Assembly: GCF_000764305.2 (NCBI RefSeq)
Contig: NW_025940701.1
Span: 372,294-436,293 of the forward strand
Source: Hyalella azteca
Taxonomy: Eukaryota; Arthropoda; Malacostraca; Amphipoda; Hyalellidae
DNA: 64,000 nt
Reading direction: 5' to 3'
Below the pieces are notes generated by a model. It saw only the letters and a program-made list of their open reading frames with translations. It did no database searches and was not told where the DNA came from. The position numbers and the translations under genes are program-made. The stretch's first letter is position 1; each line of letters begins with the position of its first letter. This document shows positions 12,201-22,812 of the stretch, piece after piece.

Positions 12201-13095
12201 TATCATGAGTAAAAATTTAGCTGATGCACGAGATCATGCATTAAGCACTTGCAAAACAGAGATTCTATTATTACGCCCACAGAAAATTATGATTATTGAA
12301 AATTTAAATATCACTGAAAACACCCAAGGAGATAATATACTGGAATGTATAACGGCATTGAGATATCACAAAATTGGGCTGATCTAACAAGAGATCGAGA
12401 TAGAGAACAAAGATATTGGCTTACGTTTTTAAATATGTTCAGGAATAGTAACAATAAACACAACATAAAACCTGCAACCATTGCTTAATTCACTCAATAA
12501 AATATTCCAATATTTAGCGAGATTGCAGGCCATCAGCAATGAGAAAAATTCTTAAAACTTTAACGCACGTTTGTGCAGAATATACTACAGCCACCAACTT
12601 CTACAAAGTAGACCAAAAAGTAGAGAACAATTACGAAAACTTAGCTATCAATATACTGCACGACATATCGCTAGAAAACTTTAAACGAGAATACAAGATC
12701 TTGATTACATAAGACTGCAACGTAGAGACTTCGGCTTTAAGATTACAATAGAATCGGTCAAAGTTTGATACAAAGTAAGATACGACCTGATTTGACTATC
12801 TTAATTTTGAAACAATTCCATTCAACTAATGTAATAGAAAAGTAACACCAGTAATATCTGAAAAAAATAAATCGTACATTCCACAGCTCGATGGAGAATG
12901 AACACCCAGGCAGAGTATCACTAATCTAATCTCTAAAGCCGGTATAAACATGTTCAAGCATTCGAATTTACCAGCGAGTGATTTCGGTTTAGTAAGGAAT
13001 GGTTCGGCCCATGGAACAATAAAGCAGCAATATATTACTTTAAAGAATGGGGAAAGACTTGTATGTCCCATGTGTTCTAGGGTAATTTCCTGTCA
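9230..13095. other. intergenic, no gene recognised
   Basis: Small open frames at 10666-10905 (-) and 12205-12387 (+) have no recognisable domains. The stretch 11590-12750 is noticeably A-rich on the + strand. Nothing else was seen. Confidence 0.45.
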
Positions 13096-13101
13096 TGAAG
13101 C

Positions 13102-15769
13102 CTAAGCAGAGTTGTAACTCAGCGGATCTTGCGGCTTGGGTTGGTAAGGCTGCTGAGGCGGCATGGCCGAGTCGGGAGTGTGGGGTCCCAAAGTTTGGGA
13201 ATGGGAAGGCTGGTCAATATCCTCGTAAGGATTTCGACTGGCACCAAGTCCAGTACCTTGGAAGAGGTTGTCCAGGCCGGCAGGAAGGGAAAAATTGCCG
13301 TAGGTCGCAGCTCGGTCAATCAGTATCCTGTAGAGCATGTAACTCGAAATTGGTCGCATTAGCAAATTACCAACAGTACAAAGACTCCCAAACCACCGCA
13401 GTCCGCTCGAAAGACTCGTTGGCCAGAACACGCCCATGGTAACCAAGTCCAGCACAATAGACACGGCGTTTACCATGATGCCCATGAATGGTCCTTCCTC
13501 AGAGTCCCGACTGTGAATTGTCCATAGGATCATGAGCAGCAGCAGCCCGTTGTATCCAAGATATGATGTAGGCAACCACATGGATTCTGAAGCCCTGGCC
13601 GTTCATAAGTAAAGTCAGTGATTAGAGTGAGAGCAATTCAATTTTTACATTATTGAAACATTTACCCATATATGCACACTGTTAACTTAGTCAGGATAAA
13701 CTTTTATAAAAGATATTTTTCAGTCATGACAGATGACAATTGAAGTTTATAATTTTTCACATTTTTAAACCAAAATTCAGGAACAAATTCAGCTAATAAA
13801 TTTTTGTAGCAGATTGAGTTCTTTTAGGTGTTAATTGATGTTACTTTCATGATGGACTAAAGAGCAGGTGTTACTAATTTCGTAATTTGTTGTTTTGGCA
13901 TTCAGCAAGAATGTATGTATAATTTCTTCATATAAATTATTGAGGAGCACTTGAAAAGCTTACTTTATCACTAATATGCAAGATACTCACCACACCATGA
14001 GTATGAGATGTATGAAGAAAACAACCTAGAAGGGAAAAAATTCTACTTGAGTTCACAATTTGACATTTTACAACCTTTCATGTCCTCAGCAAGTTTTTTT
14101 TTTCCAGTCTAAACATTACACTAATCTTTGAAACAGTTTAATAAGAAAAATACAACATTATTAACAGTGAAAACAAAAACTTAATAGTGAGTGAATGCCA
14201 ATGCCTTATGGGGGTTGATTAAGGCAAAATGATCAGATAAATTGAGAGGTATATGGTGTATGCTATGAAAAAACCTATATATAACCCTTTGTTATTTTGG
14301 AACATATTATTTCAACTGAGGACTCCTTAATGATTGCTAAATAAAAGTAGTTTAAATATATGAAAATTTGCTTACCGTGCCCTTTTGCGGCACATAACTA
14401 CTTTCCCCTCAAAAATTGTTAAAGATTACAAAAAAGCAGGTCACACAGTTTGTGGAATAAATCTACCAGTTCATGCAGAACTATTTATACTGGATAGGAT
14501 CTAGTGGGAGTCTGATTCCTAGAAAATTTAAAGGAAGCTTTCACTTTCCACATCAATACACAGCTGTTTTGATATCATTGGAAAATTGTTCATCAGTTTT
14601 GTTTAGAAATAGATTTTTCTATTAAAGGTTTGTTACATTTATAATCGATGATTTAATGGAAACTGAAGTGTCATTAACACAAGATATTTTTCTTCTGCTT
14701 AATCATTAATAAAACATTATAATTGAGCTACAAGGCTTCAAACCTATTGGTAGTGTATAATTTTAGAGCGACAAAATTTCAGCATACTGTTGAATCTTGT
14801 TGATGAGCATTAAATAGAGTTCAAGTGCAGCAGTCTGAATCTGAATTCTGATGCCTGCTGACAAAACTCAGGAAAATATAGAATTTAGGTAAATTTTCCT
14901 CTGGCAAAATGAGCTTATGGAAGTCCGTGAACTATGCAGTTCATGTAGGACTATCTCAAATACAGGCATGGATTATAAAATACTAAAATACTAGTTTGAA
15001 GATGTAGAATAGATTTCTACATTTTCAGCTGTGACTAGAGCCTTTTTTGCCCCTGTCAGAGATGCAAGAATCCCATTAGATGAATTAATTGGGCAGAAAG
15101 TCAGAAACCACCCTTGAATGAAACTAAAATGTCCTTGCTTGTGATCAATTTCAGATGTTTTATGGTTCTTTCTTGCATTGTTTCTTGTATAAAGAAGAAA
15201 TGAAATTTTTGCCTGCATTCTTAGATAATTTTTCCTAAATTTTACAGGCAATTAACTAGAAATAGAAAAACTATCATTTGCAGTGTAAGCCAATAGTTTT
15301 CATCTGCAATGGAAAAAAATTCTGCCCACTATTACAAATTTCATCTAAGAGGATTAGAGGAATCTTGCAGCTTCAAAAATTGCAAGAAAGCTCTACAGTA
15401 GTTATCAGACTATCAAAAGCAGTGGGCTTGGCTGCAGCTGCTTGTGGCTTCAGAAATAGATATAGGTACCTAGGTAACTTTTATACTTGGCTAAGTGCCA
15501 AGTATTCAAGTATTTGCTTATTCCATGAAATATGCAGTCAAATTTTCAATGCACTCTGCCTAACTCAGCAGCCTGAGCCCTAAGCCTAAGTGCCAGCCTA
15601 TGGATGGACTTAGTCACTTAGACTACGGGCAATGGACTTGGAAGAAGTAAGTGCTATGTTATGGACTATGGAGTATGGACTAGCTACTATGATGACTTGA
15701 TGAGTAGACTCTAATAGTAAAATGTAAATAGCCTACCTTGAGTGGTGCATATGGAATACGGAGGGCCAT
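13102..15769 (-). CDS. AGTRAP: type-1 angiotensin II receptor-associated protein (AGTRAP)-like membrane protein
   Basis: Three exons on the minus strand: 15769-15737, 14025-13991 and 13594-13102, together 561 nt coding for 186 residues. The start MALRIPYAPLK joins VVFFIHLILMVW, then ASESMWLPTSYLGYNG, resembling the AGTRAP layout of a short N-terminus and several membrane helices in the first 110 residues. The block GLRWFGSLCTVGNLLMRPIS matches the family's third helix and its RFG/KPLS-like motif. The C-tail (last about 60 residues) is Pro/Gln/Ser-rich and cytoplasmic in the family. Donors are GTAGGC and GTGAGT; phases 0 and 2 agree at both joins. The mammalian protein binds the angiotensin receptor tail. 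Arthropods lack a classical AT1 receptor, so the role here is unknown, probably endomembrane trafficking. The start is the only ATG in frame with a suitable donor. Confidence 0.8.
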
Positions 15770-15779
15770 AGTTTCAGAT

Positions 15780-16175
15780 ATTTAAAAATATAAAAAACTG
15801 TAAAGTGAACTATCAGTAAGATAACATGTAAGTCAGGAGTTAGGTATTTAAATTTCTAAATACGTTTAATTACGTTTCTATGGTGTGAGTCACTATCACG
15901 AAAGCGATGTCGCTAACTAAATACCAATATAACAGTCGTCACTGACACAAGTTCCGCAAAAACGGATAATAAAATTTCGTGAAAACTACCATAGTCGATA
16001 GTTTGATATACATATACATAATCGAGTAAAAGTTCAATCACGTTTAAGAGGATAGTGAAGCAAATCTGCCCATTTTATTCATGTGTTCCTAATCAACTAA
16101 TATCTAATGTACGAACGGTTTGCTCAAGTATGTACCGTTTTCACTTGAAAAAAATTAAAAGCCATACTTTATTCA
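15780..16175. other. upstream region of the AGTRAP-like gene
   Basis: AT-rich DNA upstream of the AGTRAP-like start; no consensus TATA box stands out and no gene is recognised. Confidence 0.4.
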
Positions 16176-16179
16176 ACTT

Positions 16180-16362
16180 TTATACATGATTCATATTGAT
16201 AATGAGGCGCTTATCGTATCTTGGGACCAGCTTTTGTATGCCACCACCAAAGAAGCTTGCCGCGTGATTAGACAACCACTGCTTCACAGTCGTGGTCGCT
16301 TCGTCAGCATCGGAATGGCGCTCCTCGGCTAGATGCTTCTTTAAGTGCCAAGCTAAGAACAA
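16180..16362 (-). pseudogene. mariner-type transposase, C-terminal relic
   Basis: The 60-codon frame contains HLKKHLAEERHSDADEA, then VKQWLSNHAASFF, then GIQKLVPRYDKRL. This is the usual C-terminal pattern of mariner transposases (load of basic residues, W-L-x(4-5)-FF, GI-KLV-R-DK). The catalytic DD34D core and N-terminal helix-turn-helix are absent, so it is a dead fragment. It abuts the repeat family at 16406. Confidence 0.8.
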
Positions 16363-16405
16363 AATCGCGATTTCGTTTTTCTTTGGTCCGTTTTTTAACT
16401 TTTTA

Positions 16406-16760
16406 TCATTACAACACTTCTCTTTAACTTCACTTCTTGTTTGTCTGTCTGTCTGCTACAAATCTTATAATCGAAATTTAACACACTTCTACTTATCCTA
16501 TCGATCTGAAATTTTGCACACTTGCGTAAAGTTGGAGACAATGCATGAATCAAATGATAAAATAAATAATTAAAAAATATTTTTTTTATATATTTTATCT
16601 GCTGAAAATCTTATAATCAATATTTATTAAAACACTTCTAGCTGTCCAATCCATCTGAAATTTTGCAGACTTGCGTAAAGTCGGAGGCAATGCATGAATC
16701 AATTGACAGAATAAATAATTTTGAAAATATAATTTCTTCTATGTTTTAAATAATTAAAAA
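16406..16760 (+). repeat. dispersed repeat R1, copy 1 (two subunits)
   Basis: Contains CTACAAATCTTATAATC, then ACACTTCTACTTATCC, then TGAAATTTTGCA and GGCAATGCATGAATCAA. The whole motif series occurs twice (near 16455 and 16605) behind a TCTG microsatellite. The same series returns at 19172-19560. Confidence 0.8.
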
Positions 16761-16909
16761 ATTGAATTTTTTTAATGTTCGCAATTAAAATTTAAAATTA
16801 TAAGGGGGCATATAATTACAAATAATTACATGAGAAATTTCACGAGGGCAAATAATGCACATGAGGGCACACGAGGGCACATTATACATGTTATTTAATA
16901 ATACATGAG

Positions 16910-17290
16910 GGCAATCATGTGCACGTGGCGAATAAGTGCCCACTCGCGCGTGGCGAATAATTAATCGAGGGCATATGGCGAATATGTGATCGTTCACACG
17001 TGGCGAATAAGTGATCGCTTACCCGTGGCGAATAATTAATCGTATGTCTATGGCGAATAATTAATCGTGTGCATGTGGCGAATAAATGATCGGCTGCATG
17101 TGGCGAACAAGTGATCGATCGTATGTGGCGAATAATTGATCGTATGTGTATGGCGAATAATTAATCGTGTACATGTGGCGAATAGGTGATCGCTTGCCCG
17201 TGACGAATAATTAATCGTGTGCATGTGGCGAATAAGTGATCGGTTGCATGTGGCGAATAAGTAATCGTTATCTTGTGACGAAAAAAACGT
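16910..17290. repeat. 25-bp minisatellite, block A
   Basis: About 15 units of the form CATGTGGCGAATAAGTGATC plus five variable bases. Since 25 is not a multiple of three, minus-strand frames translate it into long pseudo-repeats with a 25-residue period. Unit cores alternate between ATTAATCG and GTGATCG. Confidence 0.9.
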
Positions 17291-17585
17291 ATGATTGATA
17301 TAGCCTGCATGTGACTGATCGTTTGCATCTGGTGAATGTCGTATGTATGTCGTGTATGTGAGGCTCCGCTAATTTTGTTTATAGAGACCCAATCTACATG
17401 AGGTGGACGACGCCCGAGTCCTTTGACGTTTGAGTCCGAATCCTTTGGTGCGGAATTAAGATTCGAAGTCACCATCAAAATGAGGGCACCATCACATGAG
17501 GGCAAAAACTGCTCTTTTCTTTACATGAATTTAGAGCACATTTTAAAAATCAGTATATCACATCCAATGAGAGTTATACATGTAC
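17290..17585. repeat. spacer of the higher-order repeat, copy 1
   Basis: Non-minisatellite stretch from GATTGATATAGCCTGCATG through GAGGGCACCATCACATGAGG to AACACATTTTAAAAATCAG-type sequence. It recurs at 18420-18690 and in part at 17870-18040. Confidence 0.85.
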
Positions 17586-17589
17586 TTAT

Positions 17590-17870
17590 TCTATGTATGT
17601 GGCGAATAGTTGATTGATTGGCGAATAGTTGACGAATAATTTATCGTTTGCAGGAGGCGAATAGTCGATCGTATATATATGGCGAATAACTAATCGTGTG
17701 CACGTGGCGAATAAGTGATCACTCGCTCGTGGCGAATAATTAATCGTATGTGTATGGCGAATAATTAATCGTGTCCATGTGGCGTATTGGTGATCGCTCA
17801 CACGTGGCGAATAATTGATCGCTTGTCCGAGACGAATAATTAATCGTGTGCATGTGGCGAATAAGGGATC
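17590..17870. repeat. 25-bp minisatellite, block B
   Basis: About 11 units with the same GGCGAATAA core, starting with two shortened GGCGAATAGTTGA units. It ends at the partial spacer 17870-18040. Confidence 0.9.
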
Positions 17871-18049
17871 GGTTTTTGCGGAATTGAGATTCGGAGTCAC
17901 CATCAAAATGAGGGCACCATCACATGAGGGCAAAAAGTGCTCTTTTCTTTACATGTATTTAGAAAACATTTTACAAATCAGTATGGCACATCCAGTGAGA
18001 GTTATACGCGCAGTATAGCACATCCAATGAGAGTTATACGTGTACGTTT

Positions 18050-18690
18050 GTATGTGGAGAATAGTTGATTTATTGGCGAATAGTTGACGAATAATTGATC
18101 GATTGCGGCGAATAATTGATCGCTTGTAGGAGGCGAATAGTCGATCGTATATATATGGCGAATAACTAATCATGTTCACGTGGCGAATAAGTAATCATTT
18201 GCTCGCGGCGAATAATTGATCGTATGTGTATGGCGAATAATTAATCGTGTACATGTGGCGAACAGGTGATCGCTCACACGTGGCGAATAAGGGATCACTT
18301 GCCCATGACGAATAATTAATCGTGTGCATGTGACGAATAAGTGATCGGTTGCATGTGGTGAACCGGTGATCGGTTGCATGTGGCGAATAAGTGATCGTTT
18401 TCTTGTGACGAGAAAATGACCTGTATGATTGATATAGTCTGCATGTGACTGATCGTTTGCATCTGGTGAATGTCGTATGTATGTCGTGTATGTGAGGCTC
18501 CGCTAATTTTGTTTATAGAGACCCAATCTAAATGCGGTGGACGACGTCTGAGTTGCCCATCCTTTGGTGCGGAATTAAGATTCGAAGTCACCATCAAAAT
18601 GAGGGCACCATAACATGAGGGCAAAAAATGCTCTTTTCTTGATATGAATTTAGAACACATTTTAAAAATCAGTATAGCACATCCAATCAT
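18050..18690. repeat. 25-bp minisatellite, block C plus spacer copy
   Basis: About 14 units (18050-18415) in nearly the same unit order as block B, followed by the spacer sequence (18420-18690). Blocks and spacers form a higher-order tandem repeat. Confidence 0.9.
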
Positions 18691-19171
18691 TTTAATCAAC
18701 GTGGAAACTATTTAGCCCTCTTTTCGATCAATATTTAGGTAATGCATTTAGATGAAAATTTATTCTGTTTTATCTATCCGAAAATACAAAAAAAAAAATC
18801 CGAGCTGAGAATTAGACATTCCTCAGTCGGGCTCACAGAGCATTAATTATTGTTAGAAGAAATGCAGTAATGAAGGTTTGGCCAATGCATTTATACTCGT
18901 TCGATGTTTTATGAAAATTTGGTAAAAAATCTGCATATACGAAACACATAACGGTATATTTTTGTGTCAGAAACTGGCGATCATTTTCTGGATTAATTAC
19001 TAATTAATCCTGCAAACAGGTTTGCCTCAAATGTCAATTTTTTTTCAATCGAAAAGATGTGATTAAGTCGACGTAAAACATTAGAAGAATTCTATTTACA
19101 CCAGAAAATACGTCAATTAAGCTTATGTTGATTGATTCACATTTGCAAATGGACGCGATCGCGTTCAATGC

Positions 19172-19560
19172 CAGTTTTTATTACAACACTTCTCTTTAAC
19201 TTCACTTCTTGTTTGTCTGTCTGCTACAAATCTTATAATCAAAATTTAACACACTTCTACTTATCCTATCGATCCGAAATTTTGCACATTTGCGTAAAGT
19301 TGGAGGCAATGCATGAATCAAATGTTAAAATAAATTGTTTTAAAAATTAAAATTTTTTTTTCAATATTAAAAAAACTGAAAAAATAATTTTGTCAGCTAC
19401 AAATCTTATATCTGATATTTGACACACTTTTACCTGTCCAATTGATCTGAAATTTGGCGCAGTTGTGTGAAGTCGGAGGCAATGCATGAATCAATTGACA
19501 GAATAAATAATTTTAAAACAAAATTTTATATATTTAAAAAATTGAAAAATTATTTTTTTT
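19172..19560 (+). repeat. dispersed repeat R1, copy 2 (two subunits)
   Basis: Same motif series and orientation as the copy at 16406-16760, again with two subunits. The two copies flank the minisatellite complex. Confidence 0.8.
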
Positions 19561-19884
19561 AATATTCGAAAATAAAATGAGAAATTCATTGTACATATGT
19601 AACATTGTAGACAGTGGATTCTTTAGAAGTGTTGTCTTTAAAAAGTAATTTTTAAACGTATATTATTCACATTATGATCCATATTTTGAATCATATCATC
19701 GACAATGAGTGAAATTTTCAAACTTCGTTCCTCAACATGAAAGTTTGTGCGGCCATCTATGAAGGCCCCAACCTATTTCTGCACCATTCCATCACTAATA
19801 GTGTTTTCATCTGACCTTGAAAACGAACGCGAAAGATGTACATTTTGCTACGCATTTTCAGCATAACATAAAGAAAACACAAGT

Positions 19885-20616
19885 TGTGTGCGAAGGCGCT
19901 GATTGCTGACGAATATTCTGAAGCCCTTCAACAACTTTCAGAATTGCATTTCATTATTTCTCTGCAGGTGTTTTTTGGGCTATTATGAATACACAAATTG
20001 GGCTATTACAAATTCACCAATTATGCATTCCGTGACAACTAAAAACGTAAAGTTGTCGCCTATTCGCAGACACGTGCGTTTTTTTTTTAAAGAAAAATGG
20101 CTTTAAAAATTTCTAACACATCAGTAAATTGTTTTCAGATCTGATTGATTTCTTGCCAGTCCCGTTTGAAAGCTTGGACCCATGCCGATATCATTTGCCT
20201 TATCGTTAAGCGATGGTGGTGGTGGTGGCGGTGCCACTAGGAAATGTGGGAAAAAATCAAGAGTAGGCTCAGGGTGGCCAGAAAGAAGATGGGGAAATGG
20301 AAACGATAGTAGAAGGCGAACAGGCGCTCAGCGCATAATTCGGTTTAACGATATGTCCATGGGGTTTTTTCCCGGGTCTTGGGGTAAAAAAACCCGTCGG
20401 GGCTTTGAAGGGTCAAGTGGATTTTTAGGCTTTCAATTCGTTGTGTGGTTGCTAGACATCGTAAAGCGATGTTCAGTGTACATCACTTTCTTATGGTCCG
20501 TCAGTGCCGCTATAATGACAGGCTTAGTGGATAACAGCAACTATAGTGCCTTAAGTCAAGCATCGAAAATTATTCTCATGAAACCTGAATTTTTACAAAT
20601 ATCTGATTATATGTAA
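19885..20616 (+). pseudogene. UDP-glycosyltransferase fragment, copy A (exons 3-4-like)
   Basis: The stretch near 19885-19985 encodes a degenerate version of the intact UGT's exon 3 motif (CAKAL.ADEYSEAL, compare [14 protein letters not shown] at 51.9 kb). After an intron-like gap, 20140-20590 resembles exon 4 (PMP.SF...) but has an in-frame stop, loses part of the exon and is split by an insertion at 20216-20457. No donor-binding half is present, so it cannot encode an enzyme. It keeps intron positions, so it arose by genomic duplication, not retroposition. Confidence 0.65.
20202..20471 (+). mobile_element. 242-bp insertion flanked by 14-bp direct repeats
   Basis: ATCGTTAAGCGATG (20202-20215) and ATCGTAAAGCGATG (20458-20471) bracket a GC-rich block absent from copy B. 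The insert starts with a GGT/GGC run and contains an imperfect inverted repeat (GGTTTTTTCCC and GGGTAAAAAAACC). Its family is unknown. Confidence 0.5.
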
Positions 20617-20639
20617 GATAATTTTCATATATAGAAGAT

Positions 20640-22800
20640 CGATAATGTTTATGTTTTTTGAAAAACTTGCCATTTCAAAATCTTGGATTTCTGTATAGAC
20701 ATTTTCTTTTCTGGTAGTAGAATGTGGAATATTTTTATAAAAAGGTTTATGGTAACTGTAAAAAAGTAAACTAATTTACCAGGCCTCGATGAAGCTTAGT
20801 GAAAAAATTGAGTAGATAAATCAATTTTATAGAAACTGGAAACTCAAATTTATTATTCGTCTAAGACAGACATTTTCTCTCAAATTGATGGCATGTAGAA
20901 TAGAAATAATTCCTTTTTTCTGGTTTCATTTCAAAATTTTATCATAAGTTTTACAAAAAAAAGTAGACAAGCGTTTCATGCTATTATTTCTAATTTCAAT
21001 TTGCATCTGAATTATTTTTAACTTCAAGTCTCTTTCTCATTTTGAAACTTGCCGTCAATAAAAATGTTGAATTAAAGAAAAATAATGACACCCGCTTAAT
21101 CGTTCATGGAACTTTGATTATCAAAGTGATTATTATATATTAAATGTGTTAATTATAACTAATTTAGAATTACTTCCACTCCTGAAATTTTTTCATAACT
21201 CGAACGCTAAAACTGCCAATTACGATGGATACATTTATCATATTAGGTCATTTTGATCATAATATTTCTTTCTATGTGAAGTGAATAGATCGATGAAGAT
21301 CAGCATGATAGCAATGATAATCAGCAGTGGTCAGAATTATGGCAAATTAGAATAAATTTGGCAGGGGTTGTTGCCCGGCGAACAGACCTCATTCGCCTTA
21401 ATTTAAAACAACGATAAATTGCAAATCTTATGTTATCTTGAAAATTTTAAATCCGCTAATTGTATGAACGATGAAAAATTGTAGATTATTTTTTTGTACA
21501 TGTTATGTCCAATCCTCTCAAACTTATATCAAATTATAATTTTAAGTGATTAGGAAAGCCAAGCGAGATCGGCTGCGTAACATACGCTTCCGAACTTTTC
21601 ACGCGAGATCGGTCCAAGCGCAAGGTGGAGAGGGAGAGGTCGTGTGTCCGCTGCAGTTCGGATTCCAGAAGGCAGTTGTGTCCTGAAAGCTGATGAGTCA
21701 AATTATTGTTGTTGCCTTTATATTGGAAGCTAGTAAGTGGTAACTGTTAATTTTGTATCACGCAATGTGACCTCTCCCTGACTGCATGTGCCGTGGAAGT
21801 TTTATACTGTGCCTATTGAACAGCTATTTGATGCCCATGTCACCGTGTTTACGTGAACGTGCTAGCGTCTTAAATCATGTATTGGCAGACGACAGTGCCC
21901 GTGCTAACAGCGCGATTACAATTTTTGATAAAAAATGCACCGTCAAAATCTCGAAGTCAAATGTATCAACTTTAGCCATTGCGTTAGCGTAATCTTGACG
22001 AACTTGCAGCACATTAGCAATAATTCACATGTGAAGATTGCACTGATATTCGATAAAAACGTATGAAGACTGACACGAATACTTGATGAAATCTCTTCCT
22101 AACATTCTTCATAGCCTAATTTAATTTATAGTTACAAAATTGCTTTTACGTAATTTTGAACTCAAATCCAAAGTGGCCGCGATCTTCAGGTTTGCTGGAG
22201 CACATTTAATCTCGCCGGTCTCGAAGATTACCCATAGACTTTCCTCAGTACAAACTTGAAACCCTAGGACCACAAAGCATAGCAAAGAAAAAATATGTTC
22301 GTCGTTTATATTTGATGATAGATCTGTTCGAAAACGACAAGGAAATGAAGCAGGAATGTAATTGAAAAATGCAAAATGGGTAAGGTCCCAACCCATGCTT
22401 GATAGGAGCATCGTATTACAGAGCTTGCAAATTTAAATAAATGCGGATTTGGGCGTAATGCAACGTAGAAAGGTAACCCAATTTAAAGTAATTTACTATC
22501 TAATAAGAGATACTAGCAACTTTTTATTAATAAGGAATAACAAGGAAAATGAAAGGCATATTTTACCAAGGGTTTATATTCTGATGCAAAAACACATTTT
22601 ATATAGAGATTTAAGAGCAATTCATAAATCAGTCAATATTAAGGTAAATAAATATGATTAAATAGTGTGAAAATGTAAAACCAGCGCATTGAGCAGGCGC
22701 CGTAGAGGCAGAATGCACATAATATAAATGAAATAAGTGCGTTAATTAAATTAAACCAAATGCCGATCATCGCGCAGGAAGATCCATGCATCAGCTCTAG
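20640..22800. other. duplicated non-coding stretch between UGT relic and lysozyme A
   Basis: Alignable by eye with 36680-38700. Apart from the small exon-like 21693-21732 and a conserved phrase at 21868-21965 (translating as VLNHVLADDSARANS; similar in copy B), no gene is recognised. Confidence 0.5.
21693..21732 (+). CDS. possible leader-peptide exon, copy A
   Basis: ATG followed by hydrophobic codons (MSQIIVVAFILEA) and a GTAAGT donor with one base left over. The same exon is present in the duplicate (37759-37798) with its donor intact but ATG changed to ATC. No downstream partner exon was identified. It may be a relic of a gene that travelled with the duplication. Confidence 0.25.
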
Positions 22801-22812
22801 AGGCAGCTGCTG

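Noticed and set aside
16910..18415. CRISPR-like array of short direct repeats
   Set aside because: Repeats are contiguous 25-bp units with graded variation, without unique spacers or cas genes, in a spliced eukaryotic genome. It is a minisatellite.
20182..20616. 144-codon frame with a Gly-rich start
   Set aside because: It runs across the 242-bp insertion and the UGT relic, so it is a chimera rather than a gene.
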